A DNA stretch of 64,000 bases from Massilia atriviolacea (GTDB lineage: Bacteria; Pseudomonadota; Gammaproteobacteria; Burkholderiales; Burkholderiaceae_D), in NCBI RefSeq assembly GCF_003953935.1, contig NZ_RXLQ01000008.1:248001-312000 (forward strand), in the 5' to 3' direction. A program made the translations under genes and the position numbers. This document shows positions 1 through 8,217 of this stretch, piece by piece. A model generated the notes under the pieces. It searched no databases. It was not told the DNA's origin and was given only the letters and a program-made list of their open reading frames with translations. The first letter of the stretch is position 1. The number at the start of each line of letters is the position of its first letter.

Positions 1-19
1 AGGTAGTTCGCGTTACATG

Positions 20-95
<76 letters not shown>

Positions 96-150
96 AGTTT
101 TGATGTAGAAGTACATTGCAGGTAGTTGCCGCTACCTGACAACAGTTCAG

Positions 151-226
151 GTCCCCATCGTCTAGAGGCCTAGGACATCACCCTTTCACGGTGAGTACAG
201 GGGTTCGAATCCCCTTGGGGACGCCA
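151..226 (+). tRNA. tRNA-Glu (TTC anticodon)
   Basis: The sequence starts GTCCCCATCGTCTAGAGG, which is the usual bacterial tRNA-Glu 5' half. The anticodon loop CTTTCAC carries TTC, the T-loop GGTTCGAATCC is intact, and CCA is encoded at the end. A strong terminator follows seven bases later, so this is the last gene of the tRNA unit. Confidence 0.97.
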
Positions 227-232
227 GTCAGT

Positions 233-261
233 GCAAAAAGCCGCCTTGTGCGGCTTTTTGC
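233..261 (+). terminator. Rho-independent terminator after tRNA-Glu
   Basis: A perfect 12-bp stem GCAAAAAGCCGC / GCGGCTTTTTGC encloses the loop CTTGT. The run of five T lies in the descending arm. It ends the tRNA-Ala-tRNA-Glu transcript. Between it and earP lies only a short GC-rich hairpin (about 301-321) of the dispersed-repeat type. Confidence 0.9.
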
Positions 262-366
262 ATTCCGAGCGCCGCTAGCTTGGCGTCGTCCCCGGTGCGT
301 CATCCCGCCTGCGCGGGGATGGCGGTTTTCAAGTCAGCGGTTTTATGCTCGGAGCGATCATTCCTC

Positions 367-1539
367 ATGCCTCTTACTGATCCAGCACTCACCCTCGCCC
401 TGTTTTGCCGGGTCGTCGACAACTACGGCGACATCGGCATTTGCTGGCGCCTGGCGCGCCAGCTGCAGCGCGAGCACGGCATCGTCGTCACCCTGTGGGT
501 CGACGACCTGCGCAGTTTCCAGCGCATCTGCCCGCAGATCGACCCCGCCGCCGCGCTGCAGCAGGTCGAAGGCATCGGCGTGCGCCACTGGGCCGGCCAG
601 GATGGGCAGTTCGCTCCAGCGGACATCGCCGATATCGTCATCGAATTTTTCGCCTGCGACATCCCGCCCGGCTACATCGACGCCATGGCCCGCTGCCAAC
701 CGCGCCCGGTCTGGTTCAACCTGGAAGGCTTGACGGCCGAAGAGTGGGTCGAAGGTTGCCACACCTTGCCGTCGACGCATCCGCGCCTGCCGCTGACCAA
801 GTATTTCTTCTTTCCGGGCTTTACCGCCAAAACAGGCGGCCTGATGCGCGAAGCGGCGCTCGACGAGGCGCGCCGCCAGTTCCAGCAAGACCGCGCCGGC
901 ATGGCCGCTTTCCTGGGTCGTTTCGGCGTCACGCCGCAAGAGATGGCCTCGACCACAATCTCGCTGTTCTGCTATCCGCACGCCCCGGTCGCCGACCTGT
1001 TCGCCGCCTGGCAGGGCGGGGCGCACGCCGTCACCTGCCTGGTGCCGGAAGGCGTGGCGAAGGAGGTGGTCGCGCATTTCCTGGAGGCGCCTGCCAACGC
1101 CGGCGCTTCCCGCGCGCGCGGCGCGCTGACCGTGCGCGTGCTTCCCTTCGTCGCCCAGCCCGACTACGACCGCCTGCTGTGGGCCTGCGACCTGAACTTC
1201 GTGCGCGGCGAGGATTCCTTCGTGCGCGCGCAGTGGGCCGGCCGCCCGTTCATCTGGCATATCTACCCGCAAGATGACAATCTGCACCACAAGAAGCTGC
1301 GCGCCTTCCTGCAGCGCTACGCCATCGGGCGCGACAGCCTGTCCGCGCTGACGCTGTGCTGGAACGGCGCCGCCGCGGGCGGCGCCGGCCCGGGCGCCTT
1401 GTGGCCGGCATTTCATGCCGCCATGCCCGAATCGCATGCCCATGCCGCCGAATGGCAGCGCCAGATGTTGGCAAACGGCGATCTGACCAGTAATTTGCTG
1501 AACTTTGCCTCTTCGCTTAGGTCATCGCGCCCCGGATAA
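367..1539 (+). CDS. earP: EF-P arginine rhamnosyltransferase EarP
   Basis: EarP transfers rhamnose from dTDP-beta-L-rhamnose to Arg32 of elongation factor P in the cytoplasm, which EF-P of this type needs to relieve stalling at polyproline. The protein is 390 residues, normal for the family. The N-terminus FCRVVDNYGDIGICWR holds the two Asp (18 and 22) that match the family's catalytic aspartates, and the C-terminal half has RGEDSFVRAQWAG and PFIWHIYPQ, the nucleotide-sugar binding region of this GT-B fold. I chose ATG 367 because the in-frame extension back to 280 runs through a GC-rich intergenic hairpin and lacks family similarity. The next gene is efp, the substrate, 117 bases downstream, a pairing characteristic of betaproteobacteria and some gammaproteobacteria. 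Confidence 0.95.
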   Translation: MPLTDPALTLALFCRVVDNYGDIGICWRLARQLQREHGIVVTLWVDDLRSFQRICPQIDPAAALQQVEGIGVRHWAGQDGQFAPADIADIVIEFFACDIPPGYIDAMARCQPRPVWFNLEGLTAEEWVEGCHTLPSTHPRLPLTKYFFFPGFTAKTGGLMREAALDEARRQFQQDRAGMAAFLGRFGVTPQEMASTTISLFCYPHAPVADLFAAWQGGAHAVTCLVPEGVAKEVVAHFLEAPANAGASRARGALTVRVLPFVAQPDYDRLLWACDLNFVRGEDSFVRAQWAGRPFIWHIYPQDDNLHHKKLRAFLQRYAIGRDSLSALTLCWNGAAAGGAGPGALWPAFHAAMPESHAHAAEWQRQMLANGDLTSNLLNFASSLRSSRPG

Positions 1540-1656
1540 GGTACAATATTCGGTTAATTTCCAAGGTATTTTTACCCGATCAAACGTGAGCTTTTGGCGT
1601 CAAGCCAGCAGGCGACAGATGATTTTTATGCAACCCACTTTTTACGTACACTCTTT

Positions 1657-2232
1657 ATGAAACCTGCAAAAGAAATTCGTGTTGGCAACATCATTATGGT
1701 TGACAGCAAGCCTATGATCGTGTTGCGTTCCGATGTCAACGGCTCCAGCCGCACGGGCTTCACCTACAAATGGAAGATGAAGAATCTTCTGAACAATAGC
1801 CCAATGGAAAACGTGTTCCGTGGCGACGACAAGTTCGACGTCGTCGTGCTGGACAAGAAGCCGGTCACCTACTCGTACTTCGCCGATCCGCTGTTCGTCT
1901 TCATGGACGCCGAATACAACCAGTATGAAATCGAAGAAGAAAACCTGGGCGATGCACTGCATTACCTGAAGGACGGCATGGAATGCGAAGCCGTGTTCTA
2001 CGACGGCAAGGCCATCTCGGTCGAACTGCCGACCACGATCGCACGCAAAGTGGCTTACTCCGAGCCTGCAGTCAAGGGCAACACGTCGGGCAACGTCCTG
2101 AAAGAAGCCAAGCTGGAAAACGCGATCGAAGCGCACAGCCACTCGGTCCAGGTTCCGCTGTTCGTCAGCACCGACGACGTCATCGAAATCGACACCCGCA
2201 CCAACGAGTACAAGCGCGTTGTCCGCAACTGA
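1657..2232 (+). CDS. efp: Translation elongation factor P (rhamnosylation type)
   Basis: EF-P binds between the P and E sites of ribosomes stalled on consecutive prolines and speeds peptide bond formation. The product is 191 residues with the three beta-barrel domains of the family. Counting from ATG 1657, the tip of the domain I loop reads GSSRTGF with Arg at position 32, the residue modified by EarP; a lysine there would indicate the EpmA/B pathway instead. An in-frame extension back to 1594 is rejected because [11 protein letters not shown] matches the family N-terminus. No good Shine-Dalgarno is visible before this ATG. A TACAAT box at 1542-1547, right after the earP stop, could start a separate efp transcript. 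A bidirectional terminator follows. Confidence 0.97.
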   Translation: MKPAKEIRVGNIIMVDSKPMIVLRSDVNGSSRTGFTYKWKMKNLLNNSPMENVFRGDDKFDVVVLDKKPVTYSYFADPLFVFMDAEYNQYEIEEENLGDALHYLKDGMECEAVFYDGKAISVELPTTIARKVAYSEPAVKGNTSGNVLKEAKLENAIEAHSHSVQVPLFVSTDDVIEIDTRTNEYKRVVRN

Positions 2233-2252
2233 TCGCGCCGCGGCTCCAAAAG

Positions 2253-2281
2253 AAACGCTGCCTCATGGGCAGCGTTTTTTT
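2253..2281. terminator. Bidirectional terminator between efp and the TssQ-like gene
   Basis: The stem AACGCTGCC / GGCAGCGTT (2254-2262 and 2268-2276) is followed by eight T on the plus strand. On the minus strand it is followed by TTCTTTT. It sits between two convergent genes and can serve both. Confidence 0.88.
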
Positions 2282-2298
2282 TCGTCTGTTGCTTCGGA

Positions 2299-2763
2299 TT
2301 ATTTGGACTTTTTGGCGCGGGCGAACACCGGGCCCCACAGCGGATGCCCGCTTTCGCCGGGCGCCAGGGCGAAGGCCGGATCGAGCTTGAATGCGCGTTC
2401 GAAATGCTGGCGGCAGGGCGCCGGACGCGAGGTCACGCAGTAGCTGAAGGCGATGTACTTGTGCGCGATGACCTGGTTGGCTTTCGAGCCGCCGGTCACA
2501 TCGGCCGCGCCGAGGCGCTTGATGGCTTCGTTGTACGAACCCTGGTTGTACAGCTCGATGCCTTCGTTCAGGGCCAGCTGGTCGGCGCTGGGCGCCTGGG
2601 TGGCCGGCACCACCGGGGTCGGCGGACGCGGGGCGGGCGGACGCGCCGGCGCCGGCTTGGCGGCCGGGCTCGGCTTGGCCGGTGGTTCGGTCGTGACGCA
2701 GCCGGACAGCGCGAAGCTGCCGGCCAGCGCGGCGGTCATCAGAAAGTGTTGGGATCGGTTCAT
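2299..2763 (-). CDS. TssQ-like T6SS-associated lipoprotein
   Basis: This is a 154-residue predicted outer-membrane or periplasmic lipoprotein. The N-terminus has a hydrophobic stretch ending in the lipobox LSGC with Cys at residue 22. A Pro/Ala-rich linker (about 28-58) follows, then a TPR-like segment beginning ALNEGIELYNQGSYNEAIKRL. This architecture matches TssQ-family lipoproteins found in T6SS loci of Burkholderiales; the family assignment is from memory of such proteins, not a search. It is the last gene of a four-gene leftward cassette, 18 bases after the kinase stop, so it is almost certainly cotranscribed with the kinase and phosphatase. It could instead be a generic TPR lipoprotein. 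Confidence 0.65.
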   Translation of the reverse strand: MNRSQHFLMTAALAGSFALSGCVTTEPPAKPSPAAKPAPARPPAPRPPTPVVPATQAPSADQLALNEGIELYNQGSYNEAIKRLGAADVTGGSKANQVIAHKYIAFSYCVTSRPAPCRQHFERAFKLDPAFALAPGESGHPLWGPVFARAKKSK

Positions 2764-2781
2764 GCCTCGATCTTAATGCGT

Positions 2782-4479
2782 TTATTTGGGCTGCGCTGTG
2801 AAATCATGTTCAATCGTGCGTGACTTGTTTTTGCTGGTATCGATATTCAGCGTGAAATCCTGGAAGCCGGGATTGGCGATCCGGATCTTGTGCTTGCCGG
2901 CGGCCAGGGTCAGTTTTTTCAGGGGCGGCGTCACGCCCGCCTCTTTCCCGTCGACATAAATGGTGCCCCAGGGCTTGATCGACAGCTTGTAGTTGAACGT
3001 TTCCGGCGCGGCTTCGGGGGCCGGTTCGGCCAGCACATCGGCGGCGGCGACCGTCTCGGCCGGTGCCGTGGCGGCCGCCGTGACGGTTTCCGCCGGCGCC
3101 GGCGCCGGCTCGGCCGGCGGCGTGGCCGCGACCGGCGCTGGCGGTACCACGGCCGGCGGCGGCAGGGCCGAGGCGTCCGGGATGGCGGGCTGGGCCGGCG
3201 CCACCATGATCGTGTCGGACGGCTTCGACAGCAGCGAATACACGCCCACGCCGATCGCCGCCACCATCACCACGGCGGAGGCGGCGATGCCGGTCCACGG
3301 CGGCAAGGCTTTCTTGGCCGGCTTGCCCGGTTTGGCGGGCTTGTCGGCTTTGTCGGCCTTGTCGGCTTTATCGGCCGCTTCCGGCTTCGGACGGCGCACC
3401 GGTTTTGCCTGCGCATCCGGTTTCGCCGGCGAGCCTGGCGCCTTCGACAGGTTCGGCCTGGGCGCTGCGGCATCGGCCGCGTTGGCGGCACCGGCTGCCG
3501 CCGCGCCAACCGCCGCGTCGGGAAGGCGGTCGAGCGTGGCGAAACGCTGCACCGGACCGGTCGGACGGCCGCGCGGCGCTTCGCCGCTGGTTTCGATGCC
3601 GAGCAGGGCGCGGAAGGCGTCGATCGTTTGCGGCCGGTCCTGGGCCAGCACGGCCAGGCCCTTGTCGATTGCCGCCAGGAAGGCCTGGGTGTAGCCGGGC
3701 AGGCCGCGTTCGGCCAGCGGCTTGACCGGATCGCGCACCATGCGCGCGATCGAGGTCGCGGGCGGTTCCTTGACGATGGCAAAGAACATCACCGCGGCCA
3801 GCGCATAGATGTCGGTGTACGGGCCCTGGTCGAGCGAGGCGTCGCCGGCATACTGTTCCACCGGCGCATAGCCGGGTTTCAGGATCACGGTCAGGCCGCG
3901 CGTGCGGTCGCCGATGATCTGGCGCGCCGAACCGAAGTCGAGCAGCACGGCGTCGCCGCTTTCCTGCACGATGATATTGTCCGGCGACACGTCGCGGTGC
4001 AGGATCTTCATGGTGTAGAGCATCTCGAGGGCGTCGAGTATCTGCTTCATCACCTTCTTGCACCACGCTTCGGTCACCAGCTCCGGGTTTTGCGTGACGA
4101 TGTCCTTGATCGTGCGGCCGTCGTAATACTGCATGGCTGTGTAGGCGGTGCGGTTCTGTTCCCAGAAACGGTGCACCTTGACCAGCGAGGGGTGGTCGAA
4201 CTGGGCCAGGAAACGCGCTTCGTTGATGAAGCTTTTCAGCCCCACGTTGAAGGTTTCCTGGTGCCGTTCGGCACGCACCATGATGCTGTTGTCGCTGGCG
4301 CGCGCGGCCAGCACGCCCGGCATGTATTCTTTCAGGGCCACGCTGCGCTGCAGCGAATGGTCGAACGCCATGTAGACGATGCCGAAGCCGCCTTCACCGA
4401 GCACGCCGGTGATTTCGAAGTCGGCCAGCCGGGTGCCGATCGGCAGGCAGTTTTCGGAGCCGGGGGCGAGGGCGTTCAT
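2782..4479 (-). CDS. Membrane Ser/Thr protein kinase with PEGA domain (PpkA-like)
   Basis: This is a 565-residue Hanks-type kinase. The kinase domain covers about 20-285: glycine loop GEGGFG at 28-33, ATP-binding Lys50 in VALKEYMP, Glu87, catalytic loop HRDVSPDN with Asp163, and DFG at 181-183, so it should be active. A low-complexity linker follows, including four tandem KAD units and Pro/Ala/Glu-rich runs. One membrane segment (about GIAASAVVMVAAIGVGVYSL) separates it from an external Pro-rich region and a C-terminal PEGA-type domain with WGTIYVDGKEAG. ATG 4479 overlaps the phosphatase stop by four bases (ATGA), implying translational coupling. In T6SS threonine phosphorylation pathways, PpkA phosphorylates the FHA protein and PppA reverses it; here the phosphatase and a TagH-like gene lie directly upstream. 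Confidence 0.88.
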   Translation of the reverse strand: MNALAPGSENCLPIGTRLADFEITGVLGEGGFGIVYMAFDHSLQRSVALKEYMPGVLAARASDNSIMVRAERHQETFNVGLKSFINEARFLAQFDHPSLVKVHRFWEQNRTAYTAMQYYDGRTIKDIVTQNPELVTEAWCKKVMKQILDALEMLYTMKILHRDVSPDNIIVQESGDAVLLDFGSARQIIGDRTRGLTVILKPGYAPVEQYAGDASLDQGPYTDIYALAAVMFFAIVKEPPATSIARMVRDPVKPLAERGLPGYTQAFLAAIDKGLAVLAQDRPQTIDAFRALLGIETSGEAPRGRPTGPVQRFATLDRLPDAAVGAAAAGAANAADAAAPRPNLSKAPGSPAKPDAQAKPVRRPKPEAADKADKADKADKPAKPGKPAKKALPPWTGIAASAVVMVAAIGVGVYSLLSKPSDTIMVAPAQPAIPDASALPPPAVVPPAPVAATPPAEPAPAPAETVTAAATAPAETVAAADVLAEPAPEAAPETFNYKLSIKPWGTIYVDGKEAGVTPPLKKLTLAAGKHKIRIANPGFQDFTLNIDTSKNKSRTIEHDFTAQPK

Positions 4480-5249
4480 AGGATCTCTCTCTCGACGCGG
4501 ATGGCGTACGCGGAGAAATTGTCGCGTACCTTGTCGCTGCCTTCCATGGCGGCCTCGGCCAGCGCGCACATGGCGGTCAGCCATTGCTCGCTGTTGCCCG
4601 ATTCGGCCAGGGTGCGTTCCATCTCGTCTTCGTGTACCCATTCCCACAGGCCGTCGCTGCACACCAGCAAGGCGTCGCCGTCGAGCAGCTGGACCGGGCC
4701 GTCGCCGAGCGCGACCGGGGTTTCGCCCTCGGCGCCGATGGCGGCGAACAGGATATTGCGCTGGGGATGGCTGCGCAGCTGGTCGGCGCGCGCATAGCCG
4801 GCGTCGATCAGTTGCTGGGTCAGGCTGTGGTCGCGCGTGGCGCTGACCAGCCTGGATTCGCGGAACAGGTAGATGCGCGTATCGCCCAGGTGCGCCCACA
4901 AGGCATGCGCATTGGCCTGGTCGACCAGCAGGGCGGCCACGGTGGCGCTCATGTCGTGGTTCTGCGGGTGCGTCTGTTTGTTTTTCGCAACACTTGCGAT
5001 GGCGTGGGCCGTATACGACAGCAAGGCGTGGGCGCCGAAGGCCGGGACGCTGGCGAATTTTTCCAGCATGGCTTCGACCACGATGTTCGCGGCCACTTCA
5101 CCGCCCTCGTGGCCGCCGGCGCCGTCGGCGATGATGAAGCAGGAAATATCGCCGTGCTGGGCTTCGCCGACAGCGTCCTGGTTGGTGGCGCGCATGCCGA
5201 TCTCGCTGATGCGGGTCCAGGCCAGCCGGATCGGATTGCGCTCAACCAT
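4476..5249 (-). CDS. PP2C-family Ser/Thr phosphatase (PppA-like)
   Basis: The 257-residue product is a single cytoplasmic PPM/PP2C domain. It has the metal-binding and catalytic motifs RATNQDA, ADGAGGHEGGE, SATVAALLV, GDTRIYLF, RDHSLTQQ, CSDGLWE and DNFSA in the canonical order, so the active site looks intact. I chose ATG 5249, which overlaps the preceding gene's stop (ATGGTTGA); a start 39 bases further upstream is possible but would deepen the overlap. Its stop overlaps the kinase start. A phosphatase coupled to a Hanks kinase is the usual reversible switch, and with the TagH-like and TssQ-like neighbours it most resembles the T6SS PppA/PpkA pair. Confidence 0.9.
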   Translation of the reverse strand: MVERNPIRLAWTRISEIGMRATNQDAVGEAQHGDISCFIIADGAGGHEGGEVAANIVVEAMLEKFASVPAFGAHALLSYTAHAIASVAKNKQTHPQNHDMSATVAALLVDQANAHALWAHLGDTRIYLFRESRLVSATRDHSLTQQLIDAGYARADQLRSHPQRNILFAAIGAEGETPVALGDGPVQLLDGDALLVCSDGLWEWVHEDEMERTLAESGNSEQWLTAMCALAEAAMEGSDKVRDNFSAYAIRVEREIL

Positions 5250-5871
5250 TGCTGGTGCCGGCATTCGCGCGCTCGACTTCCTTTTCATAGGCGGCCAGGA
5301 AGGCCGGGCCGAAAATGGTCTTGAACTGGTCCTTGGCTTCGGTCTCGGCGGTGTGGTAAGCCTGCTTGTAGGACTTCCAGCTTTCGGCCTGGCGGCGCGA
5401 GGGAATCAGGGTGCCCATCATGCCGCCGCCCGACACTTCGGTCTCGAACAGCTCGGGCTTGAGGCGCGCCATCATGGCGCCCATGCTGGCGCGGGTGCCG
5501 GCGACCATGCCTTTCTGATGACTGCGCAAGTCATTGTAGGCATCGTCGATCGATTCCAGCGGCTCCATGAAGCCGGGCATCTTCTTGCGCAGCATCTGGG
5601 TCAGCACGGTCTGGCTGTCGGGGAAGAATTTGAGGGGGTTGTTGTTGCGCATCACCACCATCGTGACATCGGCCTTGACCTCCTGCTTGACCAGCGAACG
5701 CAGGGCCAGCAAGTCGATCGTTCCCTGCAGCGAGCTGGCCATCAGCTTGCCTATCAACTCCATTAACTCCGGCGTCAGGCCGGAACCGAGCGCATCGGCG
5801 GGTATGCCGGCGCCGCGCAGGAAAGCCTGCTTCAGTGTTTCAATGTCATCAAGCACGACGTTATTATTCAT
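5242..5871 (-). CDS. TagH-like T6SS regulator, C-terminal domain only (no FHA)
   Basis: This 209-residue protein matches the C-terminal half of T6SS FHA proteins (TagH/Fha). Recognisable stretches are FLRGAGIPAD near the N-terminus, the hallmark NNNPLKFFPD, DDAYNDLRSHQKGMVAG, and the end FKTIFGPAFLAAYEKE. The usual N-terminal phosphothreonine-binding FHA domain is absent: the reading frame begins MNNNVVLDDIETLK and the bases upstream do not encode one. It is therefore either a natural stand-alone module or an old truncation. It heads the cassette with phosphatase, kinase and TssQ-like lipoprotein, so a role in the same phospho-signalling path is likely. Family recognition is by motif memory. 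Confidence 0.72.
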   Translation of the reverse strand: MNNNVVLDDIETLKQAFLRGAGIPADALGSGLTPELMELIGKLMASSLQGTIDLLALRSLVKQEVKADVTMVVMRNNNPLKFFPDSQTVLTQMLRKKMPGFMEPLESIDDAYNDLRSHQKGMVAGTRASMGAMMARLKPELFETEVSGGGMMGTLIPSRRQAESWKSYKQAYHTAETEAKDQFKTIFGPAFLAAYEKEVERANAGTSNG

Positions 5872-5941
5872 GAGTGCGGGGCCGCAGTGGAGCGTCGATG
5901 TTTATCTCAAGCAATCATGCCAGATTTAACGATTAAGCGCA

Positions 5942-5994
5942 TCATCCGGATGAGCCTAATTTACGCATTTTGCCTCATGACAACGCAATTTGCC
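5942..5994. promoter_or_regulatory. Putative operator region upstream of the T6SS-like cassette
   Basis: The 308-base gap 5872-6179 separates the cassette start from the end of dbpA. It holds a perfect 12-bp palindrome TCATCCGGATGA (5942-5953). It also holds two 12-base direct repeats with one mismatch, ACGCATTTTGCC at 5963 and ACGCAATTTGCC at 5983. The repeats are exactly 20 bases apart, about two helical turns, as expected for side-by-side binding of one regulator. They lie about 90-125 bases before the TagH-like start codon. I see no convincing -10/-35 pair. Confidence 0.35.
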
Positions 5995-6179
5995 GCATCT
6001 TCCGACATGAGCGCCGTCGTGGGGGCGTCATGCGACGGTCCGGCTGCTCATTTATTCATCACTCTGTGTGCAGCAGGACGCGTGACACGTTTAGTGTAGC
6101 TGCATAAGTACCCTGCCGCAAAGCCCAGCTTGTCGGATGCGCAACACAATTCCTTGCAGAATGGTTACCAGATGTTTCT

Positions 6180-7589
6180 TCAGGCCTCGATGAAGCGCAT
6201 CTTGAAGCTGCGGCCCTTGATGTTGCCGAAGTCGCGGCCCAGCTTGTTGCCCGCGTTGAGGCGCTGAAAGGCTTGCTCGGCCACATGGCGGTCGAGCGCC
6301 ACATAGGTCATGAATTCGAAGACATTGATCTTGCCGACCTGTTCCTTGGTCAGGCCGGCGTCGCCGGTCAGCGCGCCCAGCAGGTCGCCCGGACGCAGCT
6401 TGTCCTTTTTGCCGCCCATGATGACCAGGGTGACCATCGGCGCCGGCGCGGCCGCTGCGCCATCGTCGGCCAGTTCGTCCAGCCGGTGCCAGGCCACCGG
6501 CGCATGCTGGTATTGCTCGATCAGCGTGACCCATTTCTTTTCGTTCGGCGCGCACAGGGTCAGCGCCAGGCCCGATTCGCCGGCGCGGCCGGTGCGGCCC
6601 ACGCGGTGGATGTGCACTTCGGTATCTTTCGAGACGTCGGCATTGATCACCGCGCCCAGGTTGGCGATGTCGAGGCCGCGCGCGGCGACGTCGGTCGCCA
6701 CCAGCACCGAGCAGCTGCGGTTGGAAAACAACACCAGGATCTCGTCGCGCTCGCGCTGCTCCAGTTCGCCGTACAGCGCCAGCGCCGAAAAGCCCTGGGC
6801 GCGCAATTCCTCGGCCAGTTCGCGGCAATGCACCTTGGTGTTGCAAAAGGCCAGCGCCGAGACCGGCTTGAAATGCTTCAGCAGGCGGCCCACGGCCTGG
6901 TCGCGGTTGTCGAAGCCGACTTCATAGAAGCGCTGCTCGATCTGCTCGCCGCTGTGCTGGGCCTCGACCACCACCTCGACCGGGTTGCGCAGGAATAATT
7001 CGGTGGCGCGGCGGATATCGTCCGGATAGGTGGCCGAAAACAGCAGGGTCTGGCGGCGCGACGGGCAGGCGCTGACGATGCCGGCGATCTCGTCGTAGAA
7101 GCCCATGTCGGTCATGCGGTCCGCCTCGTCCAGCACCAGGGTCTGCACCTTGGACAGGTCGATGCTGCCGCGTCCCAGGTGGTCGCGGATGCGGCCCGGG
7201 GTGCCCACCACGATGTGGGCGCCGTGTTCGAGCGACGCGACCTGCGGGCGCATCGGCGCGCCGCCGGTCAGGGTCAGCACCTTGATATTGCCTTCGCCGC
7301 GCGCCAGGCGGCGCAATTCGTTGGCGACCTGGTCGGCCAGTTCGCGCGTCGGGCACAGCACCAGGCCCTGCACCGCGAACCAGGCCGGGTTGAGCTTGTG
7401 CAGGATGCCGATGCCGAAGGCGGCGGTCTTGCCGCTGCCGGTCTTGGCCTGGGCGATCAGGTCGCGCCCGTCGAGCACGTGCGGCAGGCTCTTGGTCTGG
7501 ATGTCGGTCATCTCGCGATAGCCGAGCGATTCCAGGTTGGCCAGGAAACTGGCGGTCAGCGGCAGGGTGGCGAAGGCGTTTGGATTCAT
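6180..7589 (-). CDS. dbpA: ATP-dependent RNA helicase DbpA
   Basis: DbpA is a DEAD-box helicase that acts late in 50S assembly after binding hairpin 92 of 23S rRNA. The 469-residue protein has all core motifs: AKTGSGKT (motif I), PTRELA (Ia), TPGRIRDHLGRG (Ib), LDEADR (II), FSATYP (III), ATDVAARGLD (V) and HRVGRTGRAG (VI). The last roughly 75 residues (GDLLGALTGDAGLTKEQVGKI to FKMRF) form the DbpA-type RNA-binding domain, which distinguishes it from RhlE or SrmB. I start it at ATG 7589; a TTG five codons upstream is possible but needless. It is transcribed alone. Confidence 0.94.
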   Translation of the reverse strand: MNPNAFATLPLTASFLANLESLGYREMTDIQTKSLPHVLDGRDLIAQAKTGSGKTAAFGIGILHKLNPAWFAVQGLVLCPTRELADQVANELRRLARGEGNIKVLTLTGGAPMRPQVASLEHGAHIVVGTPGRIRDHLGRGSIDLSKVQTLVLDEADRMTDMGFYDEIAGIVSACPSRRQTLLFSATYPDDIRRATELFLRNPVEVVVEAQHSGEQIEQRFYEVGFDNRDQAVGRLLKHFKPVSALAFCNTKVHCRELAEELRAQGFSALALYGELEQRERDEILVLFSNRSCSVLVATDVAARGLDIANLGAVINADVSKDTEVHIHRVGRTGRAGESGLALTLCAPNEKKWVTLIEQYQHAPVAWHRLDELADDGAAAAPAPMVTLVIMGGKKDKLRPGDLLGALTGDAGLTKEQVGKINVFEFMTYVALDRHVAEQAFQRLNAGNKLGRDFGNIKGRSFKMRFIEA

Positions 7590-7684
7590 GGCGTGCTCTG
7601 GCAAAAAGGGAACGGGCCCAGTCTAACAGGCAAGCTGAGAGAGGGCGGATGGCGCGGATCGATGTGCTATCGCGCGCCGGGGAA

Positions 7685-7918
7685 TTACGCGGCGGCCCAG
7701 TTGGGCAAGCCGGTCAGGTCGGTGTTCTCGTCGCGCCGCCAGACGGGCAGGCCGCTGGCGTCGGTTTCTTCGAGCAGTTCGAGCTGTTGCTGGCGGATGA
7801 CGGTTTTACGCTGGCGCGGCACCGTGGTGCGGCGCGCTTCGGCAGGGGGATGAACGAGCGGCGCAGCCGCGCCGAACCCCGGCAGATCGAAGGTCGCGTT
7901 ATCTTTTTTGTCTCTCAT
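7685..7918 (-). CDS. Small conserved-looking hypothetical protein (77 aa)
   Basis: The 77-residue product has no recognised domain. The N-terminus is MRDKKDNATFDLPGFG; the middle is basic and Gln-rich (RQRKTVIRQQQLELLEE); the end is GLPVWRRDENTDLTGLP. There are no membrane segments or cysteines, so it should be soluble. Codon use is high-GC3 like the neighbours. It lies between dbpA and tRNA-fMet, all on the minus strand. I keep it because the frame is open, starts with ATG and has a protein-like composition, but it could be spurious. Confidence 0.55.
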   Translation of the reverse strand: MRDKKDNATFDLPGFGAAAPLVHPPAEARRTTVPRQRKTVIRQQQLELLEETDASGLPVWRRDENTDLTGLPNWAAA

Positions 7919-7959
7919 GGGAAGCGCGGTGGATTAGCTTGAAGGCAGCTAACCCCTTT

Positions 7960-7998
7960 CTAAAAACAAAAGCCCGGCTGTGTGAAGAGTCGGGCTCA
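7960..7998 (-). terminator. Terminator downstream of tRNA-fMet
   Basis: On the minus strand, stem AGCCCG / CGGGCT (7991-7996 with 7971-7976) encloses a 14-base loop. It is followed by TTTTGTTTTT. It begins 17 bases after the tRNA 3' end. Confidence 0.8.
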
Positions 7999-8012
7999 GT
8001 TCAAAATGTGTT

Positions 8013-8089
8013 TGGTTGCGGGGACAGGATTTGAACCTGTGACCTTCGGGTTATGAGCCCGACGAGCTGCCAGACTGCTCCACCCCGCG
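8013..8089 (-). tRNA. Initiator tRNA-fMet (CAT anticodon)
   Basis: Read on the minus strand it begins CGCGGGGTGGAGCAGTCTGG, has anticodon loop CTCATAA with CAT, T-arm GGTTCAAATCC and an encoded CCA. The first base C faces A at position 72 instead of pairing, and three G-C pairs flank the anticodon loop (GGG/CCC). Both are hallmarks of initiator rather than elongator tRNA-Met. Confidence 0.96.
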
Positions 8090-8217
8090 TCTGAGCGGCG
8101 AATTGTACAGGGGTTCTCCCACAAGTGCAATGCCCGCTGAAAATTCCTTCGGGGAGGAGGCCATCCGACCCGGCGCCTGCCGACCGCGCGCATGGCGCAG
8201 GCAGCGGCTGCACGCCC

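Noticed and set aside
280-366. Upstream start for earP at 280
   Set aside because: The extra 29 codons cross a GC-rich hairpin of the dispersed type; the EarP family begins at the residues encoded from 367.
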